Numbered from the stretch's first letter, positions 53,085 to 62,324 are shown. The stretch: 64,000 nucleotides of DNA from Halorubrum sp. 2020YC2 (GCF_018623055.1 NZ_CP076019.1:806001-870000); one strand, 5' to 3'. Notes: a model not told the origin generated them from the letters alone. Numbers and translations are program-made.

Positions 53085-53328
53085 GGGTGGTCTTCATGTC
53101 CGCCATCGTCGCGATTTCGTTCAGAAACCGAGTCACGTGTGCTGCGAGTCCGTGGAACCCGATCTGTGTGTCTTCACCGAATCGAACGTGTCGGTGATGC
53201 CAGCCGAGATCGTCGTCATCGTGCGCGTCGTCGTACCGGAGCAGCTCGCCCGTCTCCGGGTGGTAGTACTGGGACCCGTAGAACCACCCGTCGGGACACT
53301 CTTCGTCACGGACCGCGAATATCACCAC
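53077..53328 (-). CDS. TumE (DUF6516)-like toxin
   Basis: This 83-residue product contains GWFYGSQYYHPETGELLRYD, DAHDDDDLGWHHRHVRFGED and AAHVTRFLNEIATMAD. The combination of RYDxAHDDxxxxxHHRH and a C-terminal helix is typical of TumE-like proteins. The start is the GTG at 53328 (an in-frame GTG precedes it at 53331). Toxicity and mechanism of archaeal members are not established. It directly precedes its presumed antitoxin. Confidence 0.7.
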   Translation of the reverse strand: MVIFAVRDEECPDGWFYGSQYYHPETGELLRYDDAHDDDDLGWHHRHVRFGEDTQIGFHGLAAHVTRFLNEIATMADMKTTHE

Positions 53329-53444
53329 ACGGGACAGCGCGGTTCAACTCGATCGGCTGCGGAGCCGGCATTCCCCTGTACTATGAGTCATGGCCACATA
53401 GAACATAACTCCACGGGAAAATCTACAGGCGGAGCGGGCCGAGT

Positions 53445-53467
53445 GCCCCGGGGCTTGACCCCGAGGC
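53445..53467 (+). other. GC-rich hairpin of TnpB-right-end type
   Basis: GCCCCGGGGCTTGACCCCGAGGC folds into GGGG/CCCC and GCC/GGC stems and is followed by AGTTCACTC. I recall similar hairpins at the right ends of haloarchaeal TnpB elements. No tnpB is present here, so it may be a relic. The rest of 53329-53586 is not obviously coding. Confidence 0.35.
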
Positions 53468-53586
53468 AGTTCACTCGAACAATAGGAACTCAACAGCACC
53501 GAACCGCCCGATTTCAGTCGCGACATACGCTCGGCGACCGATCGCGCCAGCAAAGAATAAAGGCCACTACGCCGGTAGCTGTCGGT

Positions 53587-53892
53587 ATGTCGAGGCAGAT
53601 GAACGCCGTCGTCTCGGGTTCTGAGTCCGGAATACACGACGAGCCGCACATTCGAGACCGGCGAATCACCGTGCGCCACATCCACGCGCTGGTGGAGGAT
53701 CGCGGCCTTGACGCGCAGACGGTCGCGGACCGCTTCGACCTCACCGTCTCGAAGGTCTACCACGCGCTCGCGTACTACCACGACCACCCGGAGGAGATGC
53801 GAGGGGTCGAAGAACGCCGCCGGGAGCTGCGCGAAGCCGCAGGAGACGACCCGCATATCGTCACCGGTCCCGCAGATCTGCCGGGCCGGTAG
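53587..53892 (+). CDS. DUF433 domain protein (antitoxin type), solitary
   Basis: This 101-residue protein has HIRDRRITVRHIHALVEDRG, DAQTVADRFDLTVSKVYHAL and AYYHDHPEEMRGVEERRREL, the DUF433 signature, a helix-turn-helix of VapB-like antitoxins. It is usually followed by a DUF5615 PIN-like toxin gene; here the downstream gene is convergent and no such partner is seen. An AAAGAATAAAGG element lies near 53555. Confidence 0.85.
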   Translation: MSRQMNAVVSGSESGIHDEPHIRDRRITVRHIHALVEDRGLDAQTVADRFDLTVSKVYHALAYYHDHPEEMRGVEERRRELREAAGDDPHIVTGPADLPGR

Positions 53893-53935
53893 CGCATCGT
53901 CACTTTCCTCGCGTGGTTGCGATTGAGTCTGCCTG

Positions 53936-54880
53936 TTAGTACTCGATAGCGGCGGAGTAGCGATTCAACGCCAGCACGACGCCGGCGCCGACGAGCGCCG
54001 CGAGCGCGAACCGTGGCGCGGCCGCCCGCCACGACTCGCCGGTCTCGACCAGCGTGCCCGTCGTCTCGACGAGGGGCGCGCGGAGCGCGCCGACGACGAG
54101 GCTCACGAGGAACGCCATCGTCGCGGCGCGGGCGCGGGAGAGCGCGTACCGGACGGCGTGCGCGATGGTGACCAGTCCGACGACGCCGCCGGCGCAGAAC
54201 GCGGCGACGACCGGCGCGGTCTCGACGACCCCGCCCGCGCCCCGGCCCAGCGCGAGCGCGACGACGCCGTCGACGAACCGCCCCACTGTCCCCGCCATGT
54301 AGTCGTACTGGCCGAGGACGATGAGCAGCAGCGAACCGGAGATGCCGGGGAGGATCATCGCGCTGACCGCCACCGCGCCCGCGACGGCGACGACGGGCAG
54401 CGAGCTCGCGACCGCGGCGGAGGCGTAGCCGGACGCGAGGAACGCGGCCGCGAACCCGCCGAACGCGGCCGCCTTCCGGCGCGGCGTCGAGAGGTCGACG
54501 TCCGCGAGGAGCACGGCCGCGCTCGCGGCGATCAGTCCGAAGAAGAAGCCGTAGGTCGCGACCGGGCGGGTCGCGAGCAGGTAGTCGACGCCGCTCAACA
54601 CCGCGACGACCGCGGTGGCGATCCCCGCGCCCAGCGCGAGCAGGAAGCCGGCGTCGAGCTCGCGGACCGCGGTCAGCGCGTCCGCGCGGTCCGCCGAGCG
54701 AACTCCCGCGAGTATCCGCCGGAGCCGCGAGGGGGTCGCGGCCGTGATCGCGGCCACGAGCCGCTCGTAGACACCGACGATGAGCGCGATGGTGCCGCCG
54801 GAGACGCCCGGCACGGCGTCGGCGCTCCCCATCGCCACGCCCTTCAGGTACAGTGTCGCCCACTCGCGGAGTTCGGCCAT
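53936..54880 (-). CDS. popT: DUF368 polyprenyl-phosphate transporter (PopT family)
   Basis: The 314-residue membrane protein starts LKGVAMGSADAVPGVSGGTI, the family hallmark, with about ten hydrophobic segments and a second copy of the motif, MILPGISGSLLLIVLGQYDY. DUF368 proteins in bacteria flip undecaprenyl phosphate back across the membrane. Here it is next to aglB, and the likely lipid is dolichyl phosphate recycled after N-glycosylation (inference). It is cotranscribed or at least codirectional with aglB. Confidence 0.9.
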   Translation of the reverse strand: MAELREWATLYLKGVAMGSADAVPGVSGGTIALIVGVYERLVAAITAATPSRLRRILAGVRSADRADALTAVRELDAGFLLALGAGIATAVVAVLSGVDYLLATRPVATYGFFFGLIAASAAVLLADVDLSTPRRKAAAFGGFAAAFLASGYASAAVASSLPVVAVAGAVAVSAMILPGISGSLLLIVLGQYDYMAGTVGRFVDGVVALALGRGAGGVVETAPVVAAFCAGGVVGLVTIAHAVRYALSRARAATMAFLVSLVVGALRAPLVETTGTLVETGESWRAAAPRFALAALVGAGVVLALNRYSAAIEY

Positions 54881-54947
54881 CTGCTCGCACGAAGCGCAGC
54901 CGCGGTAAAGAAGGGTGGGATCGCGCGACTGCGTCGACCGCGGGTCG

Positions 54948-54985
54948 GCGCCCGCGTCAGTTCGGTGCGCCCGCGTCAGTTCGGT
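54948..54985. repeat. 19-bp tandem duplication across the aglB stop
   Basis: The 19-nt unit beginning GCGCCCGCGTCAG occurs at 54948-54966 and exactly again at 54967-54985. On the minus strand it includes the last codons and TGA of aglB, so the stop is duplicated downstream. Confidence 0.9.
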
Positions 54986-57900
54986 GCGGTCGCGGTCGTC
55001 GCCGTCGCCTCGGACGGTTCGACTCCGATTAGCGACCCCGCCGTGTCGGTCGTGTTCGTGCTATTACCGCCCTCGCTCCCGCCGTCGTCGACGGGACACG
55101 CGGGGTCGCCGCTCGGACAGTCGACGACCCGCTCTTCGAGTTCGACGGTCGCCGCCGAGCCGTCGGTGCCGACGACCTGACCCTCTGTCACCTCGACCTG
55201 ACCGAACCGCTCGGTCGTGTACAGGTCGTCGCCGGTCGTCCGCTCGGTGGTGACGTTGTACGGCCCGGTCGCGCGGACGCTCGTGTTCGTGTACCCGTTC
55301 TCCGGCCCAAACTCGTCGTAGCCCGCCGTCGAGTACGGGAGCGTGAGCTCGAAGCTCCCGTCGTCGTCCGCGGTCGCGTACTGCGTGTACTCGAACGTCT
55401 GTCCGTTCGGCTTCTCCATCTCGACGGTCGCCTCGACCTCCTGACCGGGTTCGGCGCCCGACCCCTCGACGGTCGCGCCCGGCACCCGCTCGAACGTCTT
55501 GACGAAGTCGTCGCTGAACGCCCCGAACAGCGACTCGCCGAACGTCGCCTGGAGGTCGACGTCGAACCGCTGGGCGAGGATCTGCGCCTGCTGGGCGTAC
55601 GGCGACCGACCGGCCGACTGCGTGGCGTGGACCAGTCGGTAGTGTTCGAGCGCGTCGACGCGCTCCGAGGGAACCCCCATGACGCCGCCGACCTGCGCCG
55701 AGCCGTCCTCCTCGACGTACGACCGCGCGGCCGAGAGGTTTTCGAACCGACGGACCTGCTCGCCCTCGCTCGGCAGGACCTTGATGTCGACCTGGTCGCC
55801 AGATTGGGTCTGTGCCGTCTGCGGCTCCCAGTCGAGCACGACGGGGTCCGGCTCGACCGCGCTGCCGTAGTGCTGGTAGAGCCGGATCATCTGGCTCTCG
55901 TGGTAGCGCTGCGTGCGCGTCTGGAGGGCGGGTCGGAGGCCGCCCTGCTGCCCGTTCTGCCCCTCGACGCGCTCGTACAGCAGCTCGTTGAAGTCGCGAG
56001 CCGTCTCGTTGCCGCTGTAGAAGGTGACCGGGGCGTTGAACTTGGAGTTCGGCGACGCCATCTGCCAGTCGACCATCACGTAGCGGGTGTCGTTGCCCTC
56101 GGTGCTCTGGCTCGCGAGCACCTCCGCGGCCTCCTCCTCGCTCGGCGCGAGCAGGTAGTCCGCGGCCGTGCCGGCGTTCTGCTGGAACGGGTTGGCGTTC
56201 GGGATGCGCTCGGCGCGCGTGGTGATCCAGTGGCCGTAGTCCCACCACGACTGGACGCCGTACGCGCCCTCCGGGTACTCGAAGTCGCCGTTGGCGGGGC
56301 GCTCGTAGGTGCCGTATAACTCCATGGGGTTGTCCGCGCCCTCGAGTTCGCCCGGCTGGGGCGTCTCGTCGTTCATCCACTGGAGGCTCTCGTCCCACTG
56401 GACGACGCTGCCGGGGTTGCTGTCGTTGCCCGCCTGCCAGACGGGCGTGGCGACGCCGACGAGGGGAACGAGGAGCACGGCGAGCACCGCGACCACCGTG
56501 ATCACCTGCCAGCCCTCGATATCGCGGACGGCGTCGAGCGAGGCAAGATCCAAGGCGTCGAGCGCGACCTGAAGGAAGTACGCCGTCCCGACCGCGACGA
56601 TGACCGCGAGGTAGTAGTTGAAGCGTGTCTGGGTGAACGCGGCGCTCCCGATGAACGCCGCCCAGACGACGAAGTACAGCTCCTGGGTGTCGTACTCGAC
56701 GAGGAACGTCGCGCCGACGAGGAACGCAGCGGCGATGAGCAGGCCGATCACCTGCCAGTCGACGCCGACCACGCCGCCGACCGCGCCGTACGCCTGCGGG
56801 ACCGCGTAGACGGAGCCGACGACCGCGAGCGCGGCCGGGATGTACAGCGTGTGGTTGGTGTCGTCGGAGCGGTAGAGCGGGCGCGCAAGGATGTAAAGAA
56901 TCGCGGCGAGTGCGAGGAAGAAGGCGAACCCGTACTGTCCGAGGACGAAGTCGGTGAACGCGGCCTCTTGGAGCGGGGGCTGGGCCTCGCCGATGGTGCG
57001 GGTGCTAGCGCTTGCCGAGAAGCCGACGGTGTTGAGGAGATTCCCGACGAGCGTCGACCACAGCGACGGAATCGTGAGCCAGACGACGCCCGCGGACGCG
57101 AGGATGAGTCCACCAACCGCGGGCGGATAGGTCGTCGCGTCGAGGTCGCGCGACTCCCACTCGCGGGCGAGCCACGCGAGGAAGACGGCGCCGACGGCGA
57201 CGCCGAGCGGGAGGACCACCTGCGTGAGCGAGTAGCTGGTGACCCCGAAATCAAACTTGTTGAGCGGGATCACCTGCATGAGACCGGCGACGCCCATCGA
57301 CACCGCGCCAGCGAAGGCGATCGGCTCGGGACTCGTCCCGTGGCGCACGTCGCTCGTGATCTTTATCGCGAGGAAGATGCCGGTGAACCCGACCATGAGC
57401 ACGCCGGGCTGCCACGTCCACATGTAGAGGCCGAGCGCGACGCCCGCGGCGGCCGCGTACGCGGTCGGGCGCTTGAGCGCGTTCCAGTCCCGATCGACGA
57501 CGAGTTCCCACACCGGCTTCTCGCGCTCCGCGACGCCGAACGCGACGAGGAACGCGAGGACGGCGGTGCTCTGGAAGAGGACCTCGGCCGCGCTGTGGTC
57601 GGGGAAGCCGACGAGCGAGTACCGGAGGAAGGTGCCCGAGAACAGCGCCAGCGTCGCCGCGCCCGCGAGCGCGGGGACGCGATCGGTGAACTGACGCGCG
57701 ATGAAGTACGTCGGAATCGCGACGAGCGCACCGGCAATCGGGGCCATGATGAGCATGACTTCCTCGGTGCTCCCCATGACCGGGCGGGCGATCCAGACGC
57801 CGACGGCCATGATGTGGTCCCACAGCGTCCCGAACTGGCCGGCCGACCGGCCGAACGGGAAGCCGGTCCAGACGTCGAAGGGGAGGGTGTTCGGCCAGTT

Positions 57901-58113
57901 TTCGAGGAGGTAACTCGTCTCGCGGAAGTGATACCACGCGTCGTTGCCGCGGAAGTACACCTCGCCGTTGCGGACGAAGTTCCCGTACGATCGGAGGCGA
58001 GTCCACAACATGAACACGACGGCCCCGAGGAGGATCGGGACGTGGTACCACCGTTGGAGGACGTCGAGGGGAGATCCCTCGTCTCCCCCGACGGCGTCGG
58101 TTTGCTCGCTCAT
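54976..58113 (-). CDS. aglB: Oligosaccharyltransferase AglB (STT3)
   Basis: The 1,045-residue membrane protein has about 13 N-terminal transmembrane helices, then a soluble globular domain that begins with the catalytic WWDYGHW motif near residue 623. An early acidic DxD-like motif is in FRGNDAWYHFRE. AglB transfers a lipid-linked glycan from dolichyl phosphate to Asn in N-X-S/T of S-layer and other surface proteins. The C-terminal region is beta-rich and typical of haloarchaeal AglB. It heads the surface-glycan region and is divergent from a GT2 gene. Confidence 0.97.
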   Translation of the reverse strand: MSEQTDAVGGDEGSPLDVLQRWYHVPILLGAVVFMLWTRLRSYGNFVRNGEVYFRGNDAWYHFRETSYLLENWPNTLPFDVWTGFPFGRSAGQFGTLWDHIMAVGVWIARPVMGSTEEVMLIMAPIAGALVAIPTYFIARQFTDRVPALAGAATLALFSGTFLRYSLVGFPDHSAAEVLFQSTAVLAFLVAFGVAEREKPVWELVVDRDWNALKRPTAYAAAAGVALGLYMWTWQPGVLMVGFTGIFLAIKITSDVRHGTSPEPIAFAGAVSMGVAGLMQVIPLNKFDFGVTSYSLTQVVLPLGVAVGAVFLAWLAREWESRDLDATTYPPAVGGLILASAGVVWLTIPSLWSTLVGNLLNTVGFSASASTRTIGEAQPPLQEAAFTDFVLGQYGFAFFLALAAILYILARPLYRSDDTNHTLYIPAALAVVGSVYAVPQAYGAVGGVVGVDWQVIGLLIAAAFLVGATFLVEYDTQELYFVVWAAFIGSAAFTQTRFNYYLAVIVAVGTAYFLQVALDALDLASLDAVRDIEGWQVITVVAVLAVLLVPLVGVATPVWQAGNDSNPGSVVQWDESLQWMNDETPQPGELEGADNPMELYGTYERPANGDFEYPEGAYGVQSWWDYGHWITTRAERIPNANPFQQNAGTAADYLLAPSEEEAAEVLASQSTEGNDTRYVMVDWQMASPNSKFNAPVTFYSGNETARDFNELLYERVEGQNGQQGGLRPALQTRTQRYHESQMIRLYQHYGSAVEPDPVVLDWEPQTAQTQSGDQVDIKVLPSEGEQVRRFENLSAARSYVEEDGSAQVGGVMGVPSERVDALEHYRLVHATQSAGRSPYAQQAQILAQRFDVDLQATFGESLFGAFSDDFVKTFERVPGATVEGSGAEPGQEVEATVEMEKPNGQTFEYTQYATADDDGSFELTLPYSTAGYDEFGPENGYTNTSVRATGPYNVTTERTTGDDLYTTERFGQVEVTEGQVVGTDGSAATVELEERVVDCPSGDPACPVDDGGSEGGNSTNTTDTAGSLIGVEPSEATATTATAPN

Positions 58114-58210
58114 TACACGGTGTCACTCGCAAAACGTCCATAAGGCTTGTTATACCCGGCCGGCGGTCGGTTCAGAATCCTTATTGATCCGGACGGGAAA
58201 CGCGGAGTCG

Positions 58211-59149
58211 ATGAAGGTCTCCGTCGTCGTCTGTACGTACACGATGGACCGCTACGACGTCTTCACGGAGGCCGTCGAGAGCGCCCTCGCACAGACCTAC
58301 GACCCGGTCGAGGTCGTGCTCGTGATCGACGGTAACCCCGAGGTGTACGAGCGGGCGGTCGCGGACTTCGGCGACCGTGAGAACGTCGTGATCTCCGATA
58401 ACGACGAGAATCAGGGGATCTCCTACAGTCGGACGCGGGGCGCGGAGCTGGCGTCCGGAGAGGTCGTCGCGTTCATCGACGACGACGGCGTAGCCGAGGC
58501 GGACTGGATCGCGAGCCTCGTCGACGTGTACGAGGAGACGGACGCGATCGCGGCCGGCGGCGACGTACGCCCGAACTGGCAGGGGGAGCGGCCCGATTTC
58601 TTCCCCGAGGAGTTCTACTGGCTCGTGGGATGCGTCGAGCCGGACTTCGCCGAGGACGGCGAGGAGGTCCGGAACACGTACGGATCGAACATCTCCTACC
58701 GGCGAGCGGCGTTTCTGGAGGTCGGTGGGTACGACCCGAACACGGGTCGGAAGGGCGATAAACACCTACAGGCCCACGAGGCGCCGGTCGGGATTCGGCT
58801 GCTGGAGGAGTTCGGACGGGGAATGGTGTACACGGAGGACGCCGTCGTCCATCACACCCTGTTCGAGTACCGCGGGGAGTTCCGGTGGCTGGTGTCGCGA
58901 TCGTTCTGGCAGGGGTACTCCAAACGCGTGATGGATCTCCTGTATCCTGAGGCGCCCGATGCTAAAGGTGATTACCTGAAGTGGTTGCTGACGGACCGCG
59001 TGCCGCGCCGGCTGGAGGGGCTCGTTCGGTCGCCGTCGACCGCGGCGGTGACTCAGCTCGGCGCGATCGGAGCGTTCACCGCGGCCGTCGGGTTGGGGTA
59101 TCTGTACGCGATGGTAACGCCGGATCTGGTGGAGAAGGCGAACCAGTAG
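58211..59149 (+). CDS. GT2 glycosyltransferase (AglG/AglI-like)
   Basis: The 312-residue protein begins with GT-A motifs VVVCTYTMDRYDVFTEAVES, VLVIDGNPEVYER and AFIDDDGVAEADWI, where the DDD is the metal/nucleotide site. The C-terminus has two hydrophobic segments, giving membrane anchoring. It resembles haloarchaeal hexuronic-acid or glucosyl transferases of the AglG type that extend dolichol-linked glycan. It lies next to aglB; the sugar cannot be read from sequence. Confidence 0.9.
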   Translation: MKVSVVVCTYTMDRYDVFTEAVESALAQTYDPVEVVLVIDGNPEVYERAVADFGDRENVVISDNDENQGISYSRTRGAELASGEVVAFIDDDGVAEADWIASLVDVYEETDAIAAGGDVRPNWQGERPDFFPEEFYWLVGCVEPDFAEDGEEVRNTYGSNISYRRAAFLEVGGYDPNTGRKGDKHLQAHEAPVGIRLLEEFGRGMVYTEDAVVHHTLFEYRGEFRWLVSRSFWQGYSKRVMDLLYPEAPDAKGDYLKWLLTDRVPRRLEGLVRSPSTAAVTQLGAIGAFTAAVGLGYLYAMVTPDLVEKANQ

Positions 59150-60319
59150 CTATCGGTACTGGTCGTACCAGTCCGGAACCGTTTGGGACCGCTCGACCGC
59201 CTCGGTGACCGTATCCTTCATTCTCTCGTGAAACGTCGAAACGGAAAATCGGTCCGCGAACGACGCTATTTCGCCGGGCGACCACTCGACTCCCTCGCTT
59301 TCGAACCGCGTGATCGACTCGGCTATCGACCGGCCGTCGGACTCGCGCGAGTGCCGATGCCCGTTCTTCCCCGGAACGACCTGATATCGCGTCATGCCCT
59401 CGTCGATCCCCAAAAGCGGCGTTCCGGCGGCGAGCGCCTCGACGGGGGCGATACCGAAATCCTCGTCGCGCCCGTTGAACACGAACGCCTTCGCGCCCGC
59501 GAGCAGTTCACGCTTCCGCTCCTCCGAGACGAACCCGGCGAACTCGACGTTCTCTCCCGCCATCCTCTCTAGCGATTCACGCTCGGGACCGTCGCCGGCT
59601 ACTATCAATCGCTGATCCAGGCCGTCGAACGCTTCGATGATGCCGTCGATGTCCTTGTGCCAGTCGAGACGCGAGAGCGTGAGGTAGTAGTCCCCGGTCT
59701 CGGCGTCATCCGGAGAATACGCGGCCGTCTCGACGGGCGGGTACACGACCCGGATGCGCTCCTCGTCGACGCCCCAGTACCGAACGACGCGCCGCTTCAC
59801 GACCTCGGAGTTGACGACGAACAGGTCCGGTTTGTGCGTGTTGTGGTCGTACGCGACGCGGATCGCGTAGTAGAGGAGCAGCTTCAGCGACGCGAACCGC
59901 GCCGACGCGACCTCGTCGATCTGGTCCGACTGTCGCCGGTTCGTGTGGTGGATATACGCCACCCACGTCTGGTCGTCCGGCGGGACGTAGAACAGCGGTT
60001 CGTTCCCGCTGGTGACGAGGACGTCGTACTCTCGGAGCGGTTCCGCCACCTGCCAGCCGAGCAGGTGCGCGAACTGTCGCGCGAGGCCGCCGCGTTCCAG
60101 CGCGCGCTTGAGAAATCGGCCGTCGATGAGTTGTTCCGCGTCGACGTCGTCGGGTTCGACCGTCGGATCGCGCCAGCCGACGAAGAAGGGAGCGTCTTCG
60201 AACACGCGCGAGAGTTCCCAGGCGAGGCGGTCACCGCCGCCGTTCGCGTGTTCGCCCCAGTGGGCGAGGACAAGGTTCGGATCAGACAATTTGGATGAAC
60301 GCTCTCCTTCGTCACTCAT
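59150..60319 (-). CDS. GT4 family glycosyltransferase
   Basis: This 389-residue GT-B protein has an N-terminal LAHWGEHANGGGDRLAWELS, a C-terminal donor domain with SRLDWHKDIDGIIEAF, VAGDGPERESLERMAGENVE and the catalytic E-x7-E region DEDFGIAPVEALAAGTPLLG. It transfers a sugar from a nucleotide donor for surface glycan. Its stop abuts the GT2 stop, so the two are convergent. Confidence 0.93.
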   Translation of the reverse strand: MSDEGERSSKLSDPNLVLAHWGEHANGGGDRLAWELSRVFEDAPFFVGWRDPTVEPDDVDAEQLIDGRFLKRALERGGLARQFAHLLGWQVAEPLREYDVLVTSGNEPLFYVPPDDQTWVAYIHHTNRRQSDQIDEVASARFASLKLLLYYAIRVAYDHNTHKPDLFVVNSEVVKRRVVRYWGVDEERIRVVYPPVETAAYSPDDAETGDYYLTLSRLDWHKDIDGIIEAFDGLDQRLIVAGDGPERESLERMAGENVEFAGFVSEERKRELLAGAKAFVFNGRDEDFGIAPVEALAAGTPLLGIDEGMTRYQVVPGKNGHRHSRESDGRSIAESITRFESEGVEWSPGEIASFADRFSVSTFHERMKDTVTEAVERSQTVPDWYDQYR

Positions 60320-60393
60320 TGCTCACCTTATGACTGTCTGGGTTAATATCGTTCATATCCTATCAAGTAGCGTCGAGCTGTAGCACAGAAACA

Positions 60394-61518
60394 TCAATTG
60401 TTTTGGACTCGATCGTACACTCTACCAAACTGCGGGACAACCGTATCGGGGTGGTATCGGTCTCTCACGAATCGCTTATTCTCTGCTCCGATGCGATCCC
60501 TATCCTTATCGGCTCGCTCAATACACTCGGCCAGTTCGACTGCGTTTCCGGGTTCGCATAATAGGCTTTCCTGCGGAACGGTTTCGGCAGGACCGCCGAT
60601 TTCGGTCGCAACGACCGGGAGCCCAGCTTGCATCGCTTCCAATATCGTCCGGCCGAACGGCTCCGGCCAGACACCGGGATGTACGAACACGTCTGCGTTC
60701 ACGTACGCCTGGGTGACCTGTTCATACGGAACACTACCTGTTAGATCGATTCGATCCCGACCCGAACTCTCGGCCGCGCGCTTTCCGAGGGCGTCTTTCT
60801 CGGGTCCGTCGCCGACGATCGTTAGTTCAAACGTTACAGGGAGGTGTTCCATCGCGTCAACGAGGAATCTGACCCCTTTCGAGTCACGAAGATAGCCGAC
60901 GTAGAGGACCCGAGTTCTCTTCGTATCCCTCTCGTTGCGCTCGGGGATCTCGAAGGAATCGTCCAGCATGTTCGGTATCACCTCGTAATCCATCTCGGCG
61001 AACCCGTGATCGCGGTACACTCGCTCGACAGCCCTACTTAGCGGAAGAAAGACGTCGATATTTCGCATCTGATGTTTCAGGCGGGGACGCTCAAGACGGA
61101 GCAGAGTCCGTTCGTACGCCTTCCGCTGGATCGATGGTGTAACCCCGATATCTGCCCAGTTGATTAGCGGATACGCGTTGAGAGTCGCAACGGCCGGCGT
61201 GTCGAGTCGTCGTGAGAGACGCCCCACCGCGGGATGGAGGTGCATGTTGTAGGCGTGGAACACGTCACAGTCCGGCTCCGCTTCGCGTAACTTTCTGTAT
61301 GCGATTTCGTTCGGGAGCGTGTAGGGGTACTGAGGGACATCGAAGAGCCGTCGCACCTCTACCCCGCCTACCGTTTCCTCCGTCTCGCCGTCGAACGAGT
61401 AGACTGTCACGTCTGCGAGACCCCGCTGCTGGAGCTGTTCCGCGAGGAGTCGAGCGCTGACCTCGCCACCGCCGGCGTGCGTCGGCGGATAACGCGGTGT
61501 TACGAGTGCGAGTCGCAC
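60394..61518 (-). CDS. GT4 family glycosyltransferase
   Basis: The 374-residue GT-B protein starts ALVTPRYPPTHAGGGEVSAR and has VGYLRDSKGVRFLVDAMEHL, IVGDGPEKDALGKRAA and PGVWPEPFGRTILEAMQAGL then PVVATEIGG, the E-x7-E donor site. It begins at GTG 61518 and overlaps the FkbM gene's stop by 1 bp (TAGTG). It is probably part of a glycan assembly operon with it. Confidence 0.93.
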   Translation of the reverse strand: MRLALVTPRYPPTHAGGGEVSARLLAEQLQQRGLADVTVYSFDGETEETVGGVEVRRLFDVPQYPYTLPNEIAYRKLREAEPDCDVFHAYNMHLHPAVGRLSRRLDTPAVATLNAYPLINWADIGVTPSIQRKAYERTLLRLERPRLKHQMRNIDVFLPLSRAVERVYRDHGFAEMDYEVIPNMLDDSFEIPERNERDTKRTRVLYVGYLRDSKGVRFLVDAMEHLPVTFELTIVGDGPEKDALGKRAAESSGRDRIDLTGSVPYEQVTQAYVNADVFVHPGVWPEPFGRTILEAMQAGLPVVATEIGGPAETVPQESLLCEPGNAVELAECIERADKDRDRIGAENKRFVRDRYHPDTVVPQFGRVYDRVQNN

Positions 61519-62324
61519 TAACTAACCTCCCGTGTTGCATCTACGAAGTAATTTGCCCGTCGGTCACCGAGATATTCAAGTTTGAAACCAAGGTCATCAA
61601 GAAGATCTTCAACGGCATCCGCTGATCCAGCAATCTCTTGGATTTTATCAGTGTGTATTTCGCAAAAGATCCGACGACAATCTGATTCAGCCAATGTTTT
61701 TTTGAACCCCTTTAGCGCGAGATACTCCGCGCCTTCAATATCGATTTTACAGATGTCTGGAGGTTTGATCTCTTGGTCTTCTATGAGGTCATCAGCACGC
61801 CGTGTCTCGATCTCGAGTGTCCCATCACTCTCTGAGAATTGATGGCCTGTCTGTCCGCGTACCGACATACTGGTAGATCCATTTCTATCTGACAACGCAA
61901 TTTTGAATAGTTTAGCGTTGACATCGTTTCGATCGACGTTTCGCTTCAGTATCTCGAACGTTTCGGGTATTGGTTCAAAAGCGCTAACGTTCCCTGAATC
62001 TAACTGACTGGCGACCAAGCAAGTATATATCCCGACATTTGCTCCGATATCATAAAACACGTCATCTTGTCTGACAGATGATAATATTCGTCGTATGAGC
62101 TTTTCCTCAGATCTGATATCATCAACGAAATCGTGCTTTCCTAGCCGTCGACGAGACATGTTAAACTCCGCGCTTGCGGGTCTAACCGAGTATCGTTTAT
62201 ACTGTGGCTTTACTTGTTGATATACTGGATCAATGTATCCAAGTGCCTTCCTTTTACCACCAGTAATGAGTGCCTCGATACCTTCCTCCTGAAATAACTG
62301 ATATGCGCGATGAGGTAGGCTCAT
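61518..62324 (-). CDS. FkbM family methyltransferase
   Basis: The 268-residue protein has motif I VFYDIGANVGIYTCLVASQL, VSAFEPIPETFEILKRNVDR, KIDIEGAEYLALKGF and CEIHTDKIQEI. FkbM enzymes O-methylate sugars or small molecules. It lies in the glycan region and presumably caps or decorates the glycan. Base composition is clearly lower in GC than the genes before 61 kb. Confidence 0.92.
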   Translation of the reverse strand: MSLPHRAYQLFQEEGIEALITGGKRKALGYIDPVYQQVKPQYKRYSVRPASAEFNMSRRRLGKHDFVDDIRSEEKLIRRILSSVRQDDVFYDIGANVGIYTCLVASQLDSGNVSAFEPIPETFEILKRNVDRNDVNAKLFKIALSDRNGSTSMSVRGQTGHQFSESDGTLEIETRRADDLIEDQEIKPPDICKIDIEGAEYLALKGFKKTLAESDCRRIFCEIHTDKIQEIAGSADAVEDLLDDLGFKLEYLGDRRANYFVDATREVS

